A DNA stretch of 64,000 bases from an uncultured Prochlorococcus sp. (lineage in GTDB: Bacteria > Cyanobacteriota > Cyanobacteriia > PCC-6307 > Cyanobiaceae), in the NCBI GenBank assembly GCA_902538515.1, contig CACBFH010000003.1:23244-87243 (forward strand), written 5' to 3'. Below, in pieces: positions 1-9,438 of this stretch. A program made the position numbers and the translations under genes. Numbering within the stretch: the stretch's first letter is position 1; each line of letters starts with the position of its first letter. The notes beneath the pieces are model-generated. The model was not told the DNA's origin and made no database searches. It saw nothing but the letters and a program-made list of their open reading frames with translations.

Positions 1-1
1 T

Positions 2-1237
2 GACTTTGTTTTAATAAAAGACTCTATATTAGATTACTTAGGTATAGATCTAGGCAACAATAAATTAGAAGATATCTATAACAATGAACTTATAATCTCA
101 TTTTTTGAAAATAATAAAAAACTAAAAGATGATATTTTGATTATTTTTAAAATTAAGCCAGAAAAAACAATAGACGATTTATTAAATTTGCCTAATAAAA
201 TTGATCAAATTGATGAGATAATTTCAATTAATAGAGAAAACAAAATAAATTTCCTTAACTATGTATACCGAACCGAAGATAATTATATAATTGCTTCATC
301 AGATAAAAAATTGATCAAAAATAGTATAAACTCTAGTAATGATTTTAAAGAAAAAAAATTTCAATATGAGAGAGAACTTTTTGGACTCAAAAATCAAAAA
401 AATATTTTATTTACAAAAAAATTTGGGGAAAGTATATTTTTTGATAAAGAAATTTTTACTAATAAAAATGAGGATATTGTAGCTACTACATTTGATTTAA
501 AAAATAAACATTTAATTTTAAAATCATATTTACTAAATAATAAAAAAAATATTGACTTTCTTGCTTATGATAAATTCATAAATAAAGAAAATACGCATGA
601 AAATAATCCTCAAGTTTCAATTTTTACTGAAATTAAGAATTTTGAAAAATATCTAAAACCTTTTATAAATAATTTTGAACAAAGTTTTTTTGAAGATTTT
701 AACCAAAATACAAATCAAAACATCTTAATTCTCAATTCAAAAAAAGATTGGCTTTTTACATTTGAAAAAAATACTGAAAATCAATTTGATTTAAGTACTT
801 TGAAAAAACTAAAAGATTTCAACAAATATACTTTAAAACAAAATGATACTATTTACTCAATATACTCTAAAGATATTCTTGAAGAAAAAAACGATGCAAT
901 AAAACAATTAACTTTTGAAAATATCTATTCAATAGAATCAGGAGGTTTGCAATTCATAAGTAATTTTTTAATAGATAGTAAAAAACTAGAAACAATCTCA
1001 AAAAAATTTTTCAACCTAAAAAGTTATAAAGATAAATCTACTTTTCTTTTTGCCAAAGTTGATATCAAAGATGAAAATTCCAATAGAATTAAATATTTAC
1101 CTGATTTGGAAGATCTTAATTTTCTCATTAGAAATATTTTAAAAATATCAAATGAAGAATATCTAGAAATCATAAGTCAATCTATTCCAGAAAAAAATCC
1201 AATACTTTACACAGAAACAAGTTTAAAAATACCTTAA
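2..1237 (+). CDS. DUF3352-like protein (5' partial)
   Basis: The reading frame is already open at base 2 and continues in frame through the first ATG/TTG codons, so the true start lies upstream of the window. The visible part is about 411 codons, rich in Lys, Asn, Phe and Glu, with no cysteines and no obvious membrane segment in this portion. Its length, its composition and its position ahead of citrate synthase fit the DUF3352 proteins of Prochlorococcus and Synechococcus, which are usually over 500 residues with an N-terminal anchor. The function is unknown. The family assignment is from memory and only moderately secure; the coding status is secure because the frame is long and uninterrupted. 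Confidence 0.65.
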   Translation, partial: DFVLIKDSILDYLGIDLGNNKLEDIYNNELIISFFENNKKLKDDILIIFKIKPEKTIDDLLNLPNKIDQIDEIISINRENKINFLNYVYRTEDNYIIASSDKKLIKNSINSSNDFKEKKFQYERELFGLKNQKNILFTKKFGESIFFDKEIFTNKNEDIVATTFDLKNKHLILKSYLLNNKKNIDFLAYDKFINKENTHENNPQVSIFTEIKNFEKYLKPFINNFEQSFFEDFNQNTNQNILILNSKKDWLFTFEKNTENQFDLSTLKKLKDFNKYTLKQNDTIYSIYSKDILEEKNDAIKQLTFENIYSIESGGLQFISNFLIDSKKLETISKKFFNLKSYKDKSTFLFAKVDIKDENSNRIKYLPDLEDLNFLIRNILKISNEEYLEIISQSIPEKNPILYTETSLKIP

Positions 1238-1361
1238 TAAAGTTATTCAAACAAGCTTAAAAAACAATCATTTGTAATTTTTGTGAAGTTTATAACTTGT
1301 GGTTAATTAAAAATTATTTGACTATCTTTAATCTATAAGTATTTGATATTGAATTAAGCAA

Positions 1362-2507
1362 TTGGACAATAAAAAACTAATTTTAAAACCAGGATTAGAG
1401 GGTGTCCCAGTTACTAATTCATCTATTTGTGATATCGACGGCAACAAAGGTAAATTATTGTACAGGGGATACTCGATTGAGGAACTATCCAAAAAAAGCA
1501 GTTTTTTAGAAACTGCTTACCTATTGATTTGGGGTGAATTACCCACGGCTATCCAACTTAGAGATTTTGAACAAGAAGTTCAGATGCATCGAAGGTTAAG
1601 TTTTAGAGTCAGAGATATGATGAAATGTTTCCCTGCGACAGGTCATCCTATGGATGCTCTTCAGTCTAGTGCCGCTTCTTTGGGGCTCTTCTATTCGCGT
1701 AGGGCAATAGATGATCCTAATTACATCTACAACGCAGTTATAAGACTAATAGCAAAAATACCCACAATGATTGCTGCGTTTCAACTTATTAGAAAAGGGC
1801 AAGACCCAATTCAACCAAGAGATGATTTAACTTACTCATCAAATTTTCTTTACATGCTGACTGAAAAAGAACAAGATCCTATAGCTGCAAAAGTTTTTGA
1901 TAGATGTTTAATTCTACATGCCGAACATAGTTTAAACGCAAGTACATTTAGCGCTAGAGTGACTGCAAGTACTCTTACAGATCCATATGCTGTCATCGCC
2001 TCTGCAGTAGGAACCCTGGCGGGTCCACTGCATGGAGGAGCAAATGAGGATGTGATTGCAATGTTAGAAGAGATTAAAACCCCAGAAAATGCTGGGTCTT
2101 TTTTAGATAATGCAATAAAAAATAAAAGTAAGATAATGGGCTTCGGCCACAGAGAATATAAAGTCAAAGATCCAAGAGCAATAATTCTTCAAAAACTGGC
2201 AGAGGAACTTTTTATAAGATTTGGAGCAGATGAAATGTATGATGTTGCTAAATCACTTGAGGCAGAGGCAATACCAAGACTTGGGCCTAAGGGTATATTC
2301 CCTAACGTGGATTTTTATTCTGGTCTTGTTTATAGAAAACTTGGAATTCCTCGTGATTTATTTACTCCAATTTTTGCAATATCTAGAGTGGCTGGTTGGT
2401 TAGCTCATTGGAGAGAGCAACTTGGAGCAAATAGAATTTTCAGACCATCGCAAATCTATACAGGTTCAGCACCAAGAGATTGGATCGGCTTAGAAAATAG
2501 AGAATAA
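1362..2507 (+). CDS. gltA: Citrate synthase
   Basis: Condenses oxaloacetate and acetyl-CoA to citrate, the entry to the incomplete TCA pathway that supplies 2-oxoglutarate for ammonium assimilation in picocyanobacteria. The 381-residue length is typical of the short (type I) bacterial enzymes. Active-site blocks are visible: LHAEHSLNASTF, GPLHGGANEDV (catalytic His) and GFGHREYKVKDPRA (second His), followed by a C-terminal Asp/Arg region ending in RIFRPSQIYTG. The start is a TTG at 1362; no better ATG lies upstream and the N-terminus begins immediately with the conserved LKPGLEGVP segment. It stands alone in its orientation unit, with the ndh operon 75 bases downstream. Confidence 0.97.
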   Translation: MDNKKLILKPGLEGVPVTNSSICDIDGNKGKLLYRGYSIEELSKKSSFLETAYLLIWGELPTAIQLRDFEQEVQMHRRLSFRVRDMMKCFPATGHPMDALQSSAASLGLFYSRRAIDDPNYIYNAVIRLIAKIPTMIAAFQLIRKGQDPIQPRDDLTYSSNFLYMLTEKEQDPIAAKVFDRCLILHAEHSLNASTFSARVTASTLTDPYAVIASAVGTLAGPLHGGANEDVIAMLEEIKTPENAGSFLDNAIKNKSKIMGFGHREYKVKDPRAIILQKLAEELFIRFGADEMYDVAKSLEAEAIPRLGPKGIFPNVDFYSGLVYRKLGIPRDLFTPIFAISRVAGWLAHWREQLGANRIFRPSQIYTGSAPRDWIGLENRE

Positions 2508-2582
2508 TATTTGCTGCTTTTCATAAAAAACACACATATTGTTTGTGAAGAGCTAATCTATTAGATAAATAACATAAAAACT

Positions 2583-3701
2583 TTGGAATACGGATTAGAT
2601 CTCGAATATAGTTTTAATGAATTCTTAAAAGGTTTTGGCCTTTCCAGCGAAATCGCTCATATAATTTGGCTCCCTATACCTATGCTTTTAGTTTTGGTAG
2701 CAGCAGTTGTTGGCGTTTTAGTAACAGTTTGGCTTGAAAGAAAAATATCTGCTGCTGCCCAACAACGAATAGGTCCCGAATATGCTGGAGCACTTGGCGT
2801 CCTCCAACCAATTGCAGATGGTCTTAAGTTACTCGTCAAAGAAGATATTATTCCTGCCAAAGCGGATGGAATTCTCTTCACTGCCGGACCTATATTAGTT
2901 CTTGTCCCAGTAATTCTGTCCTGGCTAATTGTTCCTTTTGGACAAAACCTTTTAATAAGTAACGTTGGTATTGGAATTTTCCTATGGATCGCTTTAAGCA
3001 GTATTCAGCCAATTGGCCTTCTTATGAGCGGATACGCATCAAATAATAAGTATTCTTTATTAGGAGGTTTAAGAGCAGCGGCTCAATCAATAAGTTATGA
3101 AATTCCTTTAGCTTTATCTGTACTGGCTATTGTACTAATGACAAATTCTCTAAGTACTGTTGACATTGTCAATCAACAAAGTGGTGCAGGAATCCTAAGT
3201 TGGAATATATGGAGACAACCTGTTGGTTTTATAGTCTTTTGGATTTGTGCTCTTGCAGAATGTGAGAGACTTCCATTTGACTTACCCGAAGCTGAAGAAG
3301 AATTAGTTGCAGGATATCAAACTGAATATGCAGGGATGAAATTCGCATTGTTCTATCTTGGTAGTTACATTAATTTAATCCTTTCAGCTTTGTTGGTTTC
3401 TATACTTTATTTAGGAGGATGGGGTTTTCCTGTTCCAGTTGAATTAATAGCTAAGTTTCTAAATTTGCCAATTAATGCACCCTTCATACAAGTATTCACT
3501 GCATCAATAGGAATTGTTATGACTGTATTAAAAGCATATCTTTTGGTTTTCATTGCAATACTATTGCGTTGGACAACTCCTAGAGTAAGGATCGATCAAC
3601 TATTAGATCTAGGATGGAAGTTTCTTCTTCCAATTTCTCTTGCTAATCTTTTGATAACTGCAGGATTAAAACTTGCATTTCCTCAATTCTTCGGTGGTTA
3701 A
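2583..3701 (+). CDS. ndhA: NDH-1 subunit 1 (NdhA)
   Basis: Membrane subunit of the cyanobacterial NAD(P)H dehydrogenase-like complex (NDH-1), which oxidises ferredoxin and reduces plastoquinone in respiration and cyclic electron flow. The 372 residues form about eight hydrophobic segments. The family signature is plain: [19 protein letters not shown] (residues 51-69) followed by [10 protein letters not shown], and the acidic loop [17 protein letters not shown] that lines the quinone chamber. Translation is assigned to a TTG at 2583, which gives the usual N-terminus. It is the first gene of an ndhA-I-G-E operon with short spacers, the conserved order in cyanobacteria and chloroplasts. Confidence 0.97.
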   Translation: MEYGLDLEYSFNEFLKGFGLSSEIAHIIWLPIPMLLVLVAAVVGVLVTVWLERKISAAAQQRIGPEYAGALGVLQPIADGLKLLVKEDIIPAKADGILFTAGPILVLVPVILSWLIVPFGQNLLISNVGIGIFLWIALSSIQPIGLLMSGYASNNKYSLLGGLRAAAQSISYEIPLALSVLAIVLMTNSLSTVDIVNQQSGAGILSWNIWRQPVGFIVFWICALAECERLPFDLPEAEEELVAGYQTEYAGMKFALFYLGSYINLILSALLVSILYLGGWGFPVPVELIAKFLNLPINAPFIQVFTASIGIVMTVLKAYLLVFIAILLRWTTPRVRIDQLLDLGWKFLLPISLANLLITAGLKLAFPQFFGG

Positions 3702-3769
3702 TTTTAAGTAAAAATATTTAAATTTAAAATTAATCCACTAAAATAGAATAACTAAGTAAATTCTTCAAA

Positions 3770-4396
3770 ATGAAAAATTTCCTTCAACAAATAAATAGCT
3801 ATATCAAAGAAGCATATAATGCTGGCAAGTATTTATATAATGGCTTATCAGTAACTTTTGATCATCTTCGAAGAAGGCCTGTTACTGTTCAATATCCATA
3901 TGAAAAATTAATACCTTCTGAAAGATATAGAGGAAGGATACATTATGAATTCGATAAATGTATTGCTTGTGAAGTTTGCGTGAGAGTATGTCCCATAAAT
4001 TTACCAGTAGTTGATTGGGTCATGAATAAAGAAACCAAAAAAAAGGAACTTAGAAATTATTCTATAGACTTTGGAGTTTGTATATTTTGCGGAAATTGTG
4101 TTGAATATTGTCCAACTAATTGTTTATCTATGACCGAAGAATATGAACTAGCTACTTTTGACAGACACAATCTAAATTTTGATAATGTTGCACTTGGTAG
4201 ACTACCCACAAATGTTACAACAGATCCTTCAGTGAAACCTTTAAGAGAACTTACCTATCTTCCTAAAGGTGTCATGGACCCTCATGAAATCCCAGCTTCA
4301 GATACTAGAGTTGGTAAATTACCTGAAGAAGTTTATGATTGGATGAGACCAGAACACAATGAAAATAAAGATACAGTTTCTAATCCAAACAATTAA
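3770..4396 (+). CDS. ndhI: NDH-1 subunit I, 2x[4Fe-4S] ferredoxin-like
   Basis: Peripheral-arm iron-sulfur subunit of NDH-1 that carries electrons towards plastoquinone. Two complete 4Fe-4S binding motifs are seen: C64-x2-C67-x2-C70-x3-C74 followed by P, and C104-x2-C107-x2-C110-x3-C114 followed by P. The N-terminal amphipathic part (residues 1-30) and the YPYEKL segment match NdhI, and the 208-residue length is normal for marine picocyanobacteria. It lies 68 bases after ndhA and 13 before ndhG, so it is almost certainly cotranscribed with them. Confidence 0.97.
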   Translation: MKNFLQQINSYIKEAYNAGKYLYNGLSVTFDHLRRRPVTVQYPYEKLIPSERYRGRIHYEFDKCIACEVCVRVCPINLPVVDWVMNKETKKKELRNYSIDFGVCIFCGNCVEYCPTNCLSMTEEYELATFDRHNLNFDNVALGRLPTNVTTDPSVKPLRELTYLPKGVMDPHEIPASDTRVGKLPEEVYDWMRPEHNENKDTVSNPNN

Positions 4397-4409
4397 TTTC
4401 CATTAATTT

Positions 4410-5009
4410 ATGTCAATTGCAATAACAACTCAAATTATTTGTTTTTCGGTTTTATCATTAGTTATCCTTATTGGAGCACTAGGTGTTGTATTGCTAGAAA
4501 GTATTGTTTATTCAGCTTTTCTTCTAGGAGGAGTTTTCATGAGTGTTGCGGGATTATATCTTCTTTTAAATGCAAGTTTTGTTGCTGCAGCACAAGTTTT
4601 AGTTTATGTAGGTGCAGTTAATGTATTAATAATCTTTGCCATAATGCTAGTCAATAAAAAAGAAGATTTAAAGCCCATCAGTGACATTAAATCAAGAAGA
4701 ATCATATCAACATCAATATGTTTAACCCTATTAAGCCTTTTAATAAGAGTTGACTTGACTAATGTATGGAGCCTATCAAGTCCTCAAAACTCTATAAGAG
4801 AAGAATCAACTATCAGAATTGGTGAACATCTTTTTAGTGATTATCTACTCCCATTTGAAGTTGCATCAGTTTTACTTTTAATGGCAATGATTGGAGCTAT
4901 TGTTTTAGCTAGAAGAGATGTAATGAGCAAGGATATTTCCACTGGATTACCTGTTGATCAAGAGTTAATTGAAAAATCATCAGAACCATTACTTACAAAT
5001 AAAAATTAA
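4410..5009 (+). CDS. ndhG: NDH-1 subunit 6 (NdhG)
   Basis: Small membrane subunit of NDH-1, equivalent to Nqo10/NuoJ. The 199 residues show five hydrophobic segments. The highly conserved central helix reads AAQVLVYVGAVNVLIIFAIM, the hallmark of the family (proton-path helix with a pi-bulge in complex I). A soluble loop of about 40 residues precedes the last helix, and the C-terminus is short and polar. It is third in the ndhA-I-G-E operon, with 13-base and 15-base spacers to its neighbours. An overlapping 60-codon ORF in another frame is a shadow. Confidence 0.96.
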   Translation: MSIAITTQIICFSVLSLVILIGALGVVLLESIVYSAFLLGGVFMSVAGLYLLLNASFVAAAQVLVYVGAVNVLIIFAIMLVNKKEDLKPISDIKSRRIISTSICLTLLSLLIRVDLTNVWSLSSPQNSIREESTIRIGEHLFSDYLLPFEVASVLLLMAMIGAIVLARRDVMSKDISTGLPVDQELIEKSSEPLLTNKN

Positions 5010-5024
5010 CCTTTCACTTTTCTC

Positions 5025-5348
5025 ATGATGAATTTAGAAACAATTCCTCTTCAAGCATTTTTAATAGTATCTTCAGCACTATTCTGTATTGGGATTTGGG
5101 GATTATTAAACAGCAGAAATGCGGTAAGAGTTCTTATGAGCATTGAGTTAATGCTCAATGCAGTAAATATAAACTTAATGGCGTTTTCTTCTTATGTGGA
5201 CAATAATTTAATTCAAGGACAAGTTTTTACAATTTTTGTGATTACTGTTGCTGCAGCAGAAGCAGCAGTAGGATTAGCTATCTTATTATCTCTCTATAGG
5301 AATAGAGTGACTGTAGATATGGAAAGTTTTAATTTATTAAAATGGTAA
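5025..5348 (+). CDS. ndhE: NDH-1 subunit 4L (NdhE)
   Basis: Three-helix membrane subunit of NDH-1 (NuoK/Nqo11 equivalent) taking part in proton translocation. Conserved acidic residues sit in the second and third helices: SIELMLNAVNINLMAF and TVAAAEAAVGLAILLSLYR. The length of 107 is slightly above the usual 100-103. Two adjacent ATG codons (5025 and 5028) can serve as start. It ends the ndh part of the operon; the NAD kinase gene begins 9 bases after its stop codon, so the two are probably translated from one message. Confidence 0.97.
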   Translation: MMNLETIPLQAFLIVSSALFCIGIWGLLNSRNAVRVLMSIELMLNAVNINLMAFSSYVDNNLIQGQVFTIFVITVAAAEAAVGLAILLSLYRNRVTVDMESFNLLKW

Positions 5349-5357
5349 AACCACTAA

Positions 5358-6269
5358 ATGCAACTTTCATTAGTGCTTATTATATATCGTTCAGATAGTT
5401 CTATAGCTCAAGAGGCTTCTAAATTCTGTGAAGAAGTCCTCAAAGCTAAAAATATAAAATCAAAAATAATTCAAAGTGATTTTCACAGAGATGAAATTGC
5501 AAAACATCTTTATAATCAAAAATTACAACCAAATATTGGCATAGTTCTTGGTGGAGATGGAACCTTTCTAAAATGTGCAAATGCTTTAGCTGATTATGAT
5601 ATTCCTTTGTTGAGCATTAATATTGGTGGTAATCTGGGTTTCCTTACGCAAGAAAAAGATTTTTTGCTTAACAAATCTTTTATTGAAATCCTTGAAAACG
5701 AAGAATATAAAATTGACTTTCGTAATAGATTAAATTGTAATATTTTTATTAATCGGACAAGTTCTGAGAAAAAGATTATAAAAAGCTACGATGCCTTAAA
5801 TGATTTTTATTTTAAATCTGTTGAAGAAGACATTTCTCCAACCAACCAAATTGAACTTGAAATAGATAACGAGAAGGTTAATGAATACAAAGGTGATGGA
5901 TTAATCATATCTACATCTACTGGTTCAACAGCCTACTCAATGGCTGCAGGGGGGCCAATAGTGCACCCAAGTATTGATGCAATGATAATTAACCCTATAT
6001 GCCCGATGAGTTTGGCTAGTAGGCCAATAGTAATACCTAATACAAGTAAGGTAATCATAAAACCTGTAAAAAAAAGTAAAGGGGAAATTAAATTATGGAG
6101 AGACGGGTCAAAATGTATGACCATCAAGGAAAATTATTATTGTGAGATCAAAAAAGGGCAATTGCCCTGCAAAATAATAAAGTTTAAAAAAAGCACAAGT
6201 TACTATAGTACCCTAATAAAAAAATTAGATTGGAAAGGTGATTTATCTCAAAAAAATTTTAAAAATTAA
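5358..6269 (+). CDS. nadK: NAD kinase
   Basis: Phosphorylates NAD+ to NADP+ in the cytoplasm, setting the NADP pool used by photosynthesis. The diagnostic GGDGT motif is at residues 65-69, followed by [12 protein letters not shown] (NADP/NAD binding) and the C-terminal block [20 protein letters not shown], which contains the conserved Gly/Ser/Tyr substrate loop. The length of 303 is normal. Cyanobacteria usually have two NAD kinases; which one this is cannot be settled here. It begins 9 bases after ndhE and its stop codon abuts the start of the CYTH gene directly, so it is part of the ndhAIGE transcription unit. Confidence 0.96.
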   Translation: MQLSLVLIIYRSDSSIAQEASKFCEEVLKAKNIKSKIIQSDFHRDEIAKHLYNQKLQPNIGIVLGGDGTFLKCANALADYDIPLLSINIGGNLGFLTQEKDFLLNKSFIEILENEEYKIDFRNRLNCNIFINRTSSEKKIIKSYDALNDFYFKSVEEDISPTNQIELEIDNEKVNEYKGDGLIISTSTGSTAYSMAAGGPIVHPSIDAMIINPICPMSLASRPIVIPNTSKVIIKPVKKSKGEIKLWRDGSKCMTIKENYYCEIKKGQLPCKIIKFKKSTSYYSTLIKKLDWKGDLSQKNFKN

Positions 6270-6755
6270 ATGGCCTTAGAGATAGAAAGAAGATTTCTTA
6301 TAAAAAATGATAATTGGAAAGAATTCATAAATAAAAAAATCTATATTGAACAAGGATATTTATCCAAAAGTTTAGATGGTTGGATTATTAGAGTAAGGCT
6401 TACAGGCAAAAACTCTAAAATTGCACTTAAAAAACATATCAAAGGCTTTACCAACTTTGAATTTGAATACTCCATTCCACGAAGCGATGCTGAAACAATA
6501 ATGTCAAATCTTGCAAATACAATTAAAAAAGATAGATTTTTTTTAGAAATTGAAAAAAAATCTTGGATTATAGATTGCTTTAAAGAAAATAATTATCCAC
6601 TTAAAATTGCAGAAATTGAACTTTCTTATGAAGAGGAAGATTTAATTCTTCCATCTTTCATTTCAAAAGAAATCACAGGTCTGACCCGTTACTCCAATTT
6701 CAGTCTCGCTAACAACCCTTTTTCAGATTGGAAAAAAGAATATTTACAACTTTAA
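6270..6755 (+). CDS. CYTH-domain protein (triphosphatase-like)
   Basis: CYTH proteins hydrolyse triphosphates (inorganic triphosphate, or thiamine triphosphate in some lineages) inside an eight-stranded tunnel lined with charged residues. This 161-residue protein begins with EIERRFLI, the ExExK/R-type signature, and has alternating charged strands such as WIIRVRLTG, KIALKKHIKG and KIAEIELSYE that fit the tunnel. The ATG follows the nadK stop codon without a gap, which implies translational coupling. The true substrate is not visible from sequence; polyphosphate or triphosphate turnover is the inference. An adenylate cyclase activity is unlikely for such a short protein. Confidence 0.85.
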   Translation: MALEIERRFLIKNDNWKEFINKKIYIEQGYLSKSLDGWIIRVRLTGKNSKIALKKHIKGFTNFEFEYSIPRSDAETIMSNLANTIKKDRFFLEIEKKSWIIDCFKENNYPLKIAEIELSYEEEDLILPSFISKEITGLTRYSNFSLANNPFSDWKKEYLQL

Positions 6756-6832
6756 AAAGTTACTAGTCAAAGTAACCACTCTTCCTTTATATTTTTTTTA
6801 TATTTAAGTAAAGTATTTTTTATTTTCTTCAG

Positions 6833-7018
6833 ATGTATGGTCTTTACGACAAAGAAGGAATATTGAGATTTGTTGATTCAGACAAAGCTGTTTGCATCGC
6901 TTATGCTGAACTATTCGAATTAGGTTCTACGAATTATTGTTTAATGGATTTAGCTAATGATACAAAAAAAGTTAAGAGTACTAATCTTGATCAGAATCTG
7001 GGAGAGAACAACAATTAA
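6833..7018 (+). CDS. Small conserved hypothetical protein, 61 aa
   Basis: A 61-residue soluble protein beginning MYGLYDKEGILRFVDSD, with a compact alpha/beta-looking N-terminal 45 residues and a polar Asn-rich tail. I recall similar small proteins in other marine picocyanobacteria, but no function is known to me. It is separated from the CYTH gene by 77 bases, so it may have its own promoter. Its last 38 bases overlap, tail to tail, the 3' end of the PedR-like regulator on the other strand. The well-formed N-terminus and average codon usage support it as a real gene. Confidence 0.7.
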   Translation: MYGLYDKEGILRFVDSDKAVCIAYAELFELGSTNYCLMDLANDTKKVKSTNLDQNLGENNN

Positions 7019-7259
7019 ATCCGTCTCTACAAATCTTTCCGTTATCCATTGCCCAATTTAAGAGAGCTACCCTATTTTTCGAACCTGTTTTTGTAAACAT
7101 ATTACTTACATGATTATCAACAGTTCTTTTGCTGATGGTTAATTTTACTGCGATTTCTTGATTTGTGAGCCCATCAGCCACGAGATCTATGATTTCCATC
7201 TCTCTTGTTGAGAGACCCATCATATCAATGTTGTTTACTTCTTCTTCAACCATTTGCAT
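6981..7259 (-). CDS. pedR: LuxR-type small regulator, PedR-like
   Basis: A 92-residue protein made almost entirely of one LuxR/GerE helix-turn-helix: LSTREMEIIDLVADGLTNQE (residues 16-35) and the recognition helix SKRTVDNHVSNMFTK (43-57). There is no receiver domain. Size and layout match PedR of Synechocystis, a single-domain LuxR regulator whose activity responds to photosynthetic electron transport through thioredoxin and a cysteine. Here three cysteines sit in the tail after the HTH: C77, C83 and C84. The identification as PedR is by size, fold and cysteines, not by a search. It is divergent from metF (77-base gap) and overlaps the preceding small gene at the 3' ends. Confidence 0.75.
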   Translation of the reverse strand: MQMVEEEVNNIDMMGLSTREMEIIDLVADGLTNQEIAVKLTISKRTVDNHVSNMFTKTGSKNRVALLNWAMDNGKICRDGFNCCSLPDSDQD

Positions 7260-7336
7260 TTAAACAGTTCCTTTTTTATATTAATTAAGTTTAGCAATCT
7301 CACTACGCTTGTTAACCAATTAGGAAACAAAAGCAA

Positions 7337-8227
7337 TTGAAATCAAAACTTCAGCAGACTTTAGAAAAAAAATCCAAAGTAATTACGGCAGAGTTAATGC
7401 CCCCTAGAGGTGGAGACCCCATTAGATCTCTTAAGATAGCACAACTTTTGAAAGATAAGGTACATGCTGTTAACATTACCGACGGAAGCAGGGCAGTAAT
7501 GAGAATGTGCAGCTTGGCTATGTCTAAACTATTACTGGAAAATGGGATAGAACCAATAATGCAAATATCTTGCAGAGATCGTAATAAAATTGCTTTACAA
7601 TCAGATATTCTCGGAGCAAATGCTTTAGGAATTAAAAACATCTTGTGTATTACCGGTGATTCAGTAAAAGCAGGGGATCAACAAGATGCTAAAGCCGTTC
7701 ACCAGTTTGAGTCAGTAAGATTACTTCAACAAATTCAAGCATTTAATAATGGAATTGATCCCACTTTTGGGGAACTTCCAGATAAAAAAACTTTTATATA
7801 TGCGGGAGCTGCAGCAGATCCTAGTTGCAGAAACCAAAAAAGTTTAGAAAATAGAATAAGAAAGAAAAAAGAGGCTGGAGCTCAATTCATTCAAACTCAG
7901 ATGGTAATGAAAAAAGAAAATTTGATAGATTTTTGCGAAAAAATAGCCAATCCCCTTGAGATTCCTGTAATCGCAGGTGTATTCTTATTAAAATCATACA
8001 AAAATGCTCTCTTTATCAACAAATACGTACCAGGCGCAAATATTCCTGAAAATATATTAAATCGTCTAAAAGATGCCAAAAACCCCTTGGAAGAAGGGAT
8101 TCAAATTGCTGCAGAACAAGCTCAAGACTTTTTTAACATAGCTAACGGAATTCATCTTATGGCAGTTAAGACTGAACATTTAATCCCAGAGATTCTTCAA
8201 AAAGCTAATCTTAATCTGGAATGTTAA
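7337..8227 (+). CDS. metF: Methylenetetrahydrofolate reductase
   Basis: Flavoenzyme reducing 5,10-methylene-THF to 5-methyl-THF for methionine synthesis. The 296-residue TIM-barrel starts with VITAELMPPRGGD (the catalytic Glu strand) and has the folate/FAD segments INITDG, LCITGDS and FIYAGAAADPSC, then AGAQFIQTQMV near residue 190 and IPVIAGVFLLKSY. The start is a TTG at 7337; the first ATG in frame would remove the conserved N-terminal strand. Its 3' end overlaps the convergent NDP-sugar synthase gene by 17 bases. Confidence 0.93.
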   Translation: MKSKLQQTLEKKSKVITAELMPPRGGDPIRSLKIAQLLKDKVHAVNITDGSRAVMRMCSLAMSKLLLENGIEPIMQISCRDRNKIALQSDILGANALGIKNILCITGDSVKAGDQQDAKAVHQFESVRLLQQIQAFNNGIDPTFGELPDKKTFIYAGAAADPSCRNQKSLENRIRKKKEAGAQFIQTQMVMKKENLIDFCEKIANPLEIPVIAGVFLLKSYKNALFINKYVPGANIPENILNRLKDAKNPLEEGIQIAAEQAQDFFNIANGIHLMAVKTEHLIPEILQKANLNLEC

Positions 8228-9389
8228 TCAAATCAGTACCTAATAATTCTGCCATTGCTTTCTGCTGAGGAGATGGCTCAGTCATATCAGATCTTCTAGA
8301 ATCTGTTATCAACCAATCCAAAGATGCATCTTGCAAATCAAAGTGATCTCCATTTTTGCCAACACAGTAACGGCCAAATACTAATTTATCTACTAATCGA
8401 ACACCTTTACCAATTTTGGAATAATCAAAAATAATTGAATTATCAATTGTTGCACCTTCACAAATACAACAACTTGGGCCAATCATTGTAGGTCCAATAA
8501 TTGTTGCACCATCTTCTATTCTCGTCATTCCACCAATGTATACTGGCCCAGTAATATCAACTGTTTCCCAATTAGCAGCAACATTTAATCCAGTAAAAAC
8601 CCCAGGTTTAATTTCTTTACCAGGTATCTCGACTTGTCTTACCTTACCTTGTAATACATTACGAATAGCACTCCAATAATCAGGAACTTTCCCAATATCT
8701 ACCCATTCGAAATCCATTGGAAGTGCAAAAAATGGTAAATCCATTTCAACAAGTTTAGGGAAGAGATCAGCACCAATATCAAATTTTTCACCTGATGGTA
8801 TGTGATTAAAAATTTCTGGTTCAAAAAGGTAGATACCTGTATTTATAGAGTCACTTAAGGCTTTATCTATAGATGGTTTTTCTTGAAACGCCCTTATTCG
8901 ACCATTATTATCTGAAACTACCACGCCATAACTTGATACTTGATCTCTAGTAACTTTTTTAGTTATTAAACTTGCAATTGCTCCTTTTTCCTTATGTTTC
9001 TTAACTGCTTCTGTCAAATCTAAGTCAACTAAGGCATCGCCACAAAGTACAACAAAAGTTTCATCAAAGAATTTTTGAAAATCTTGAATTTTTTTTAATC
9101 CCCCTGCTGAACCTAAAGCATCTCCAATTAATTCTCCGTCTTCAATTCTACCTTCGAAACTATATGCTATCTCCACACCAAATCTTTGACCATCCCGAAA
9201 GTAATTTTCAATTTCTTCAGCGAGGTGAGAAACGTTAACCATTATTTCTTTAAACCCATGCTCTTTTAGAAGTTCCAAAAGAAACTCCATAACAGGCTTT
9301 TGTAAGATCGGTATCATAGGTTTTGGGATAATATGAGTTATGGGCTGAACACGTGTACCTTTACCTGCTGCAAGTATCATTGCCTTCAT
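8211..9389 (-). CDS. NDP-sugar synthase (nucleotidyltransferase + left-handed beta-helix)
   Basis: Transfers a nucleotidyl group to a sugar 1-phosphate, making an activated sugar for envelope polysaccharide. Residues 1-230 form the Rossmann-like nucleotidyltransferase domain: LAAGKGTRVQPIT (6-18), KPMIPI, the metal-binding VLCGDALVDLDL and the QEKP segment. Residues from about 255 carry hexapeptide-like repeats (GVFTGLNVAANW, GATIIGPTMIGPSC, GATIDNSIIFDYSKIG) forming a left-handed helix, followed by a short tail. This two-domain shape occurs in mannose-1-phosphate guanylyltransferases and GlmU-like enzymes; the exact nucleotide and sugar cannot be told. The frame starts at ATG 9389 with an ideal N-terminus, MKAMILAAG. 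Confidence 0.88.
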   Translation of the reverse strand: MKAMILAAGKGTRVQPITHIIPKPMIPILQKPVMEFLLELLKEHGFKEIMVNVSHLAEEIENYFRDGQRFGVEIAYSFEGRIEDGELIGDALGSAGGLKKIQDFQKFFDETFVVLCGDALVDLDLTEAVKKHKEKGAIASLITKKVTRDQVSSYGVVVSDNNGRIRAFQEKPSIDKALSDSINTGIYLFEPEIFNHIPSGEKFDIGADLFPKLVEMDLPFFALPMDFEWVDIGKVPDYWSAIRNVLQGKVRQVEIPGKEIKPGVFTGLNVAANWETVDITGPVYIGGMTRIEDGATIIGPTMIGPSCCICEGATIDNSIIFDYSKIGKGVRLVDKLVFGRYCVGKNGDHFDLQDASLDWLITDSRRSDMTEPSPQQKAMAELLGTDLINIPD

Positions 9390-9438
9390 GAAATCAAAAC
9401 CTATCTTTAAAGATTATACGTTATTACTATTTAAGCTT

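Noticed and set aside
1850..2167. 105-codon ORF on the minus strand inside gltA
   Set aside because: Lies fully antisense to conserved citrate synthase codons, with atypical composition; a shadow frame.
6759..6776. Hairpin gttact/agtaac after the CYTH gene
   Set aside because: Only 6 base pairs and no immediate T-run; too weak to call as a terminator.
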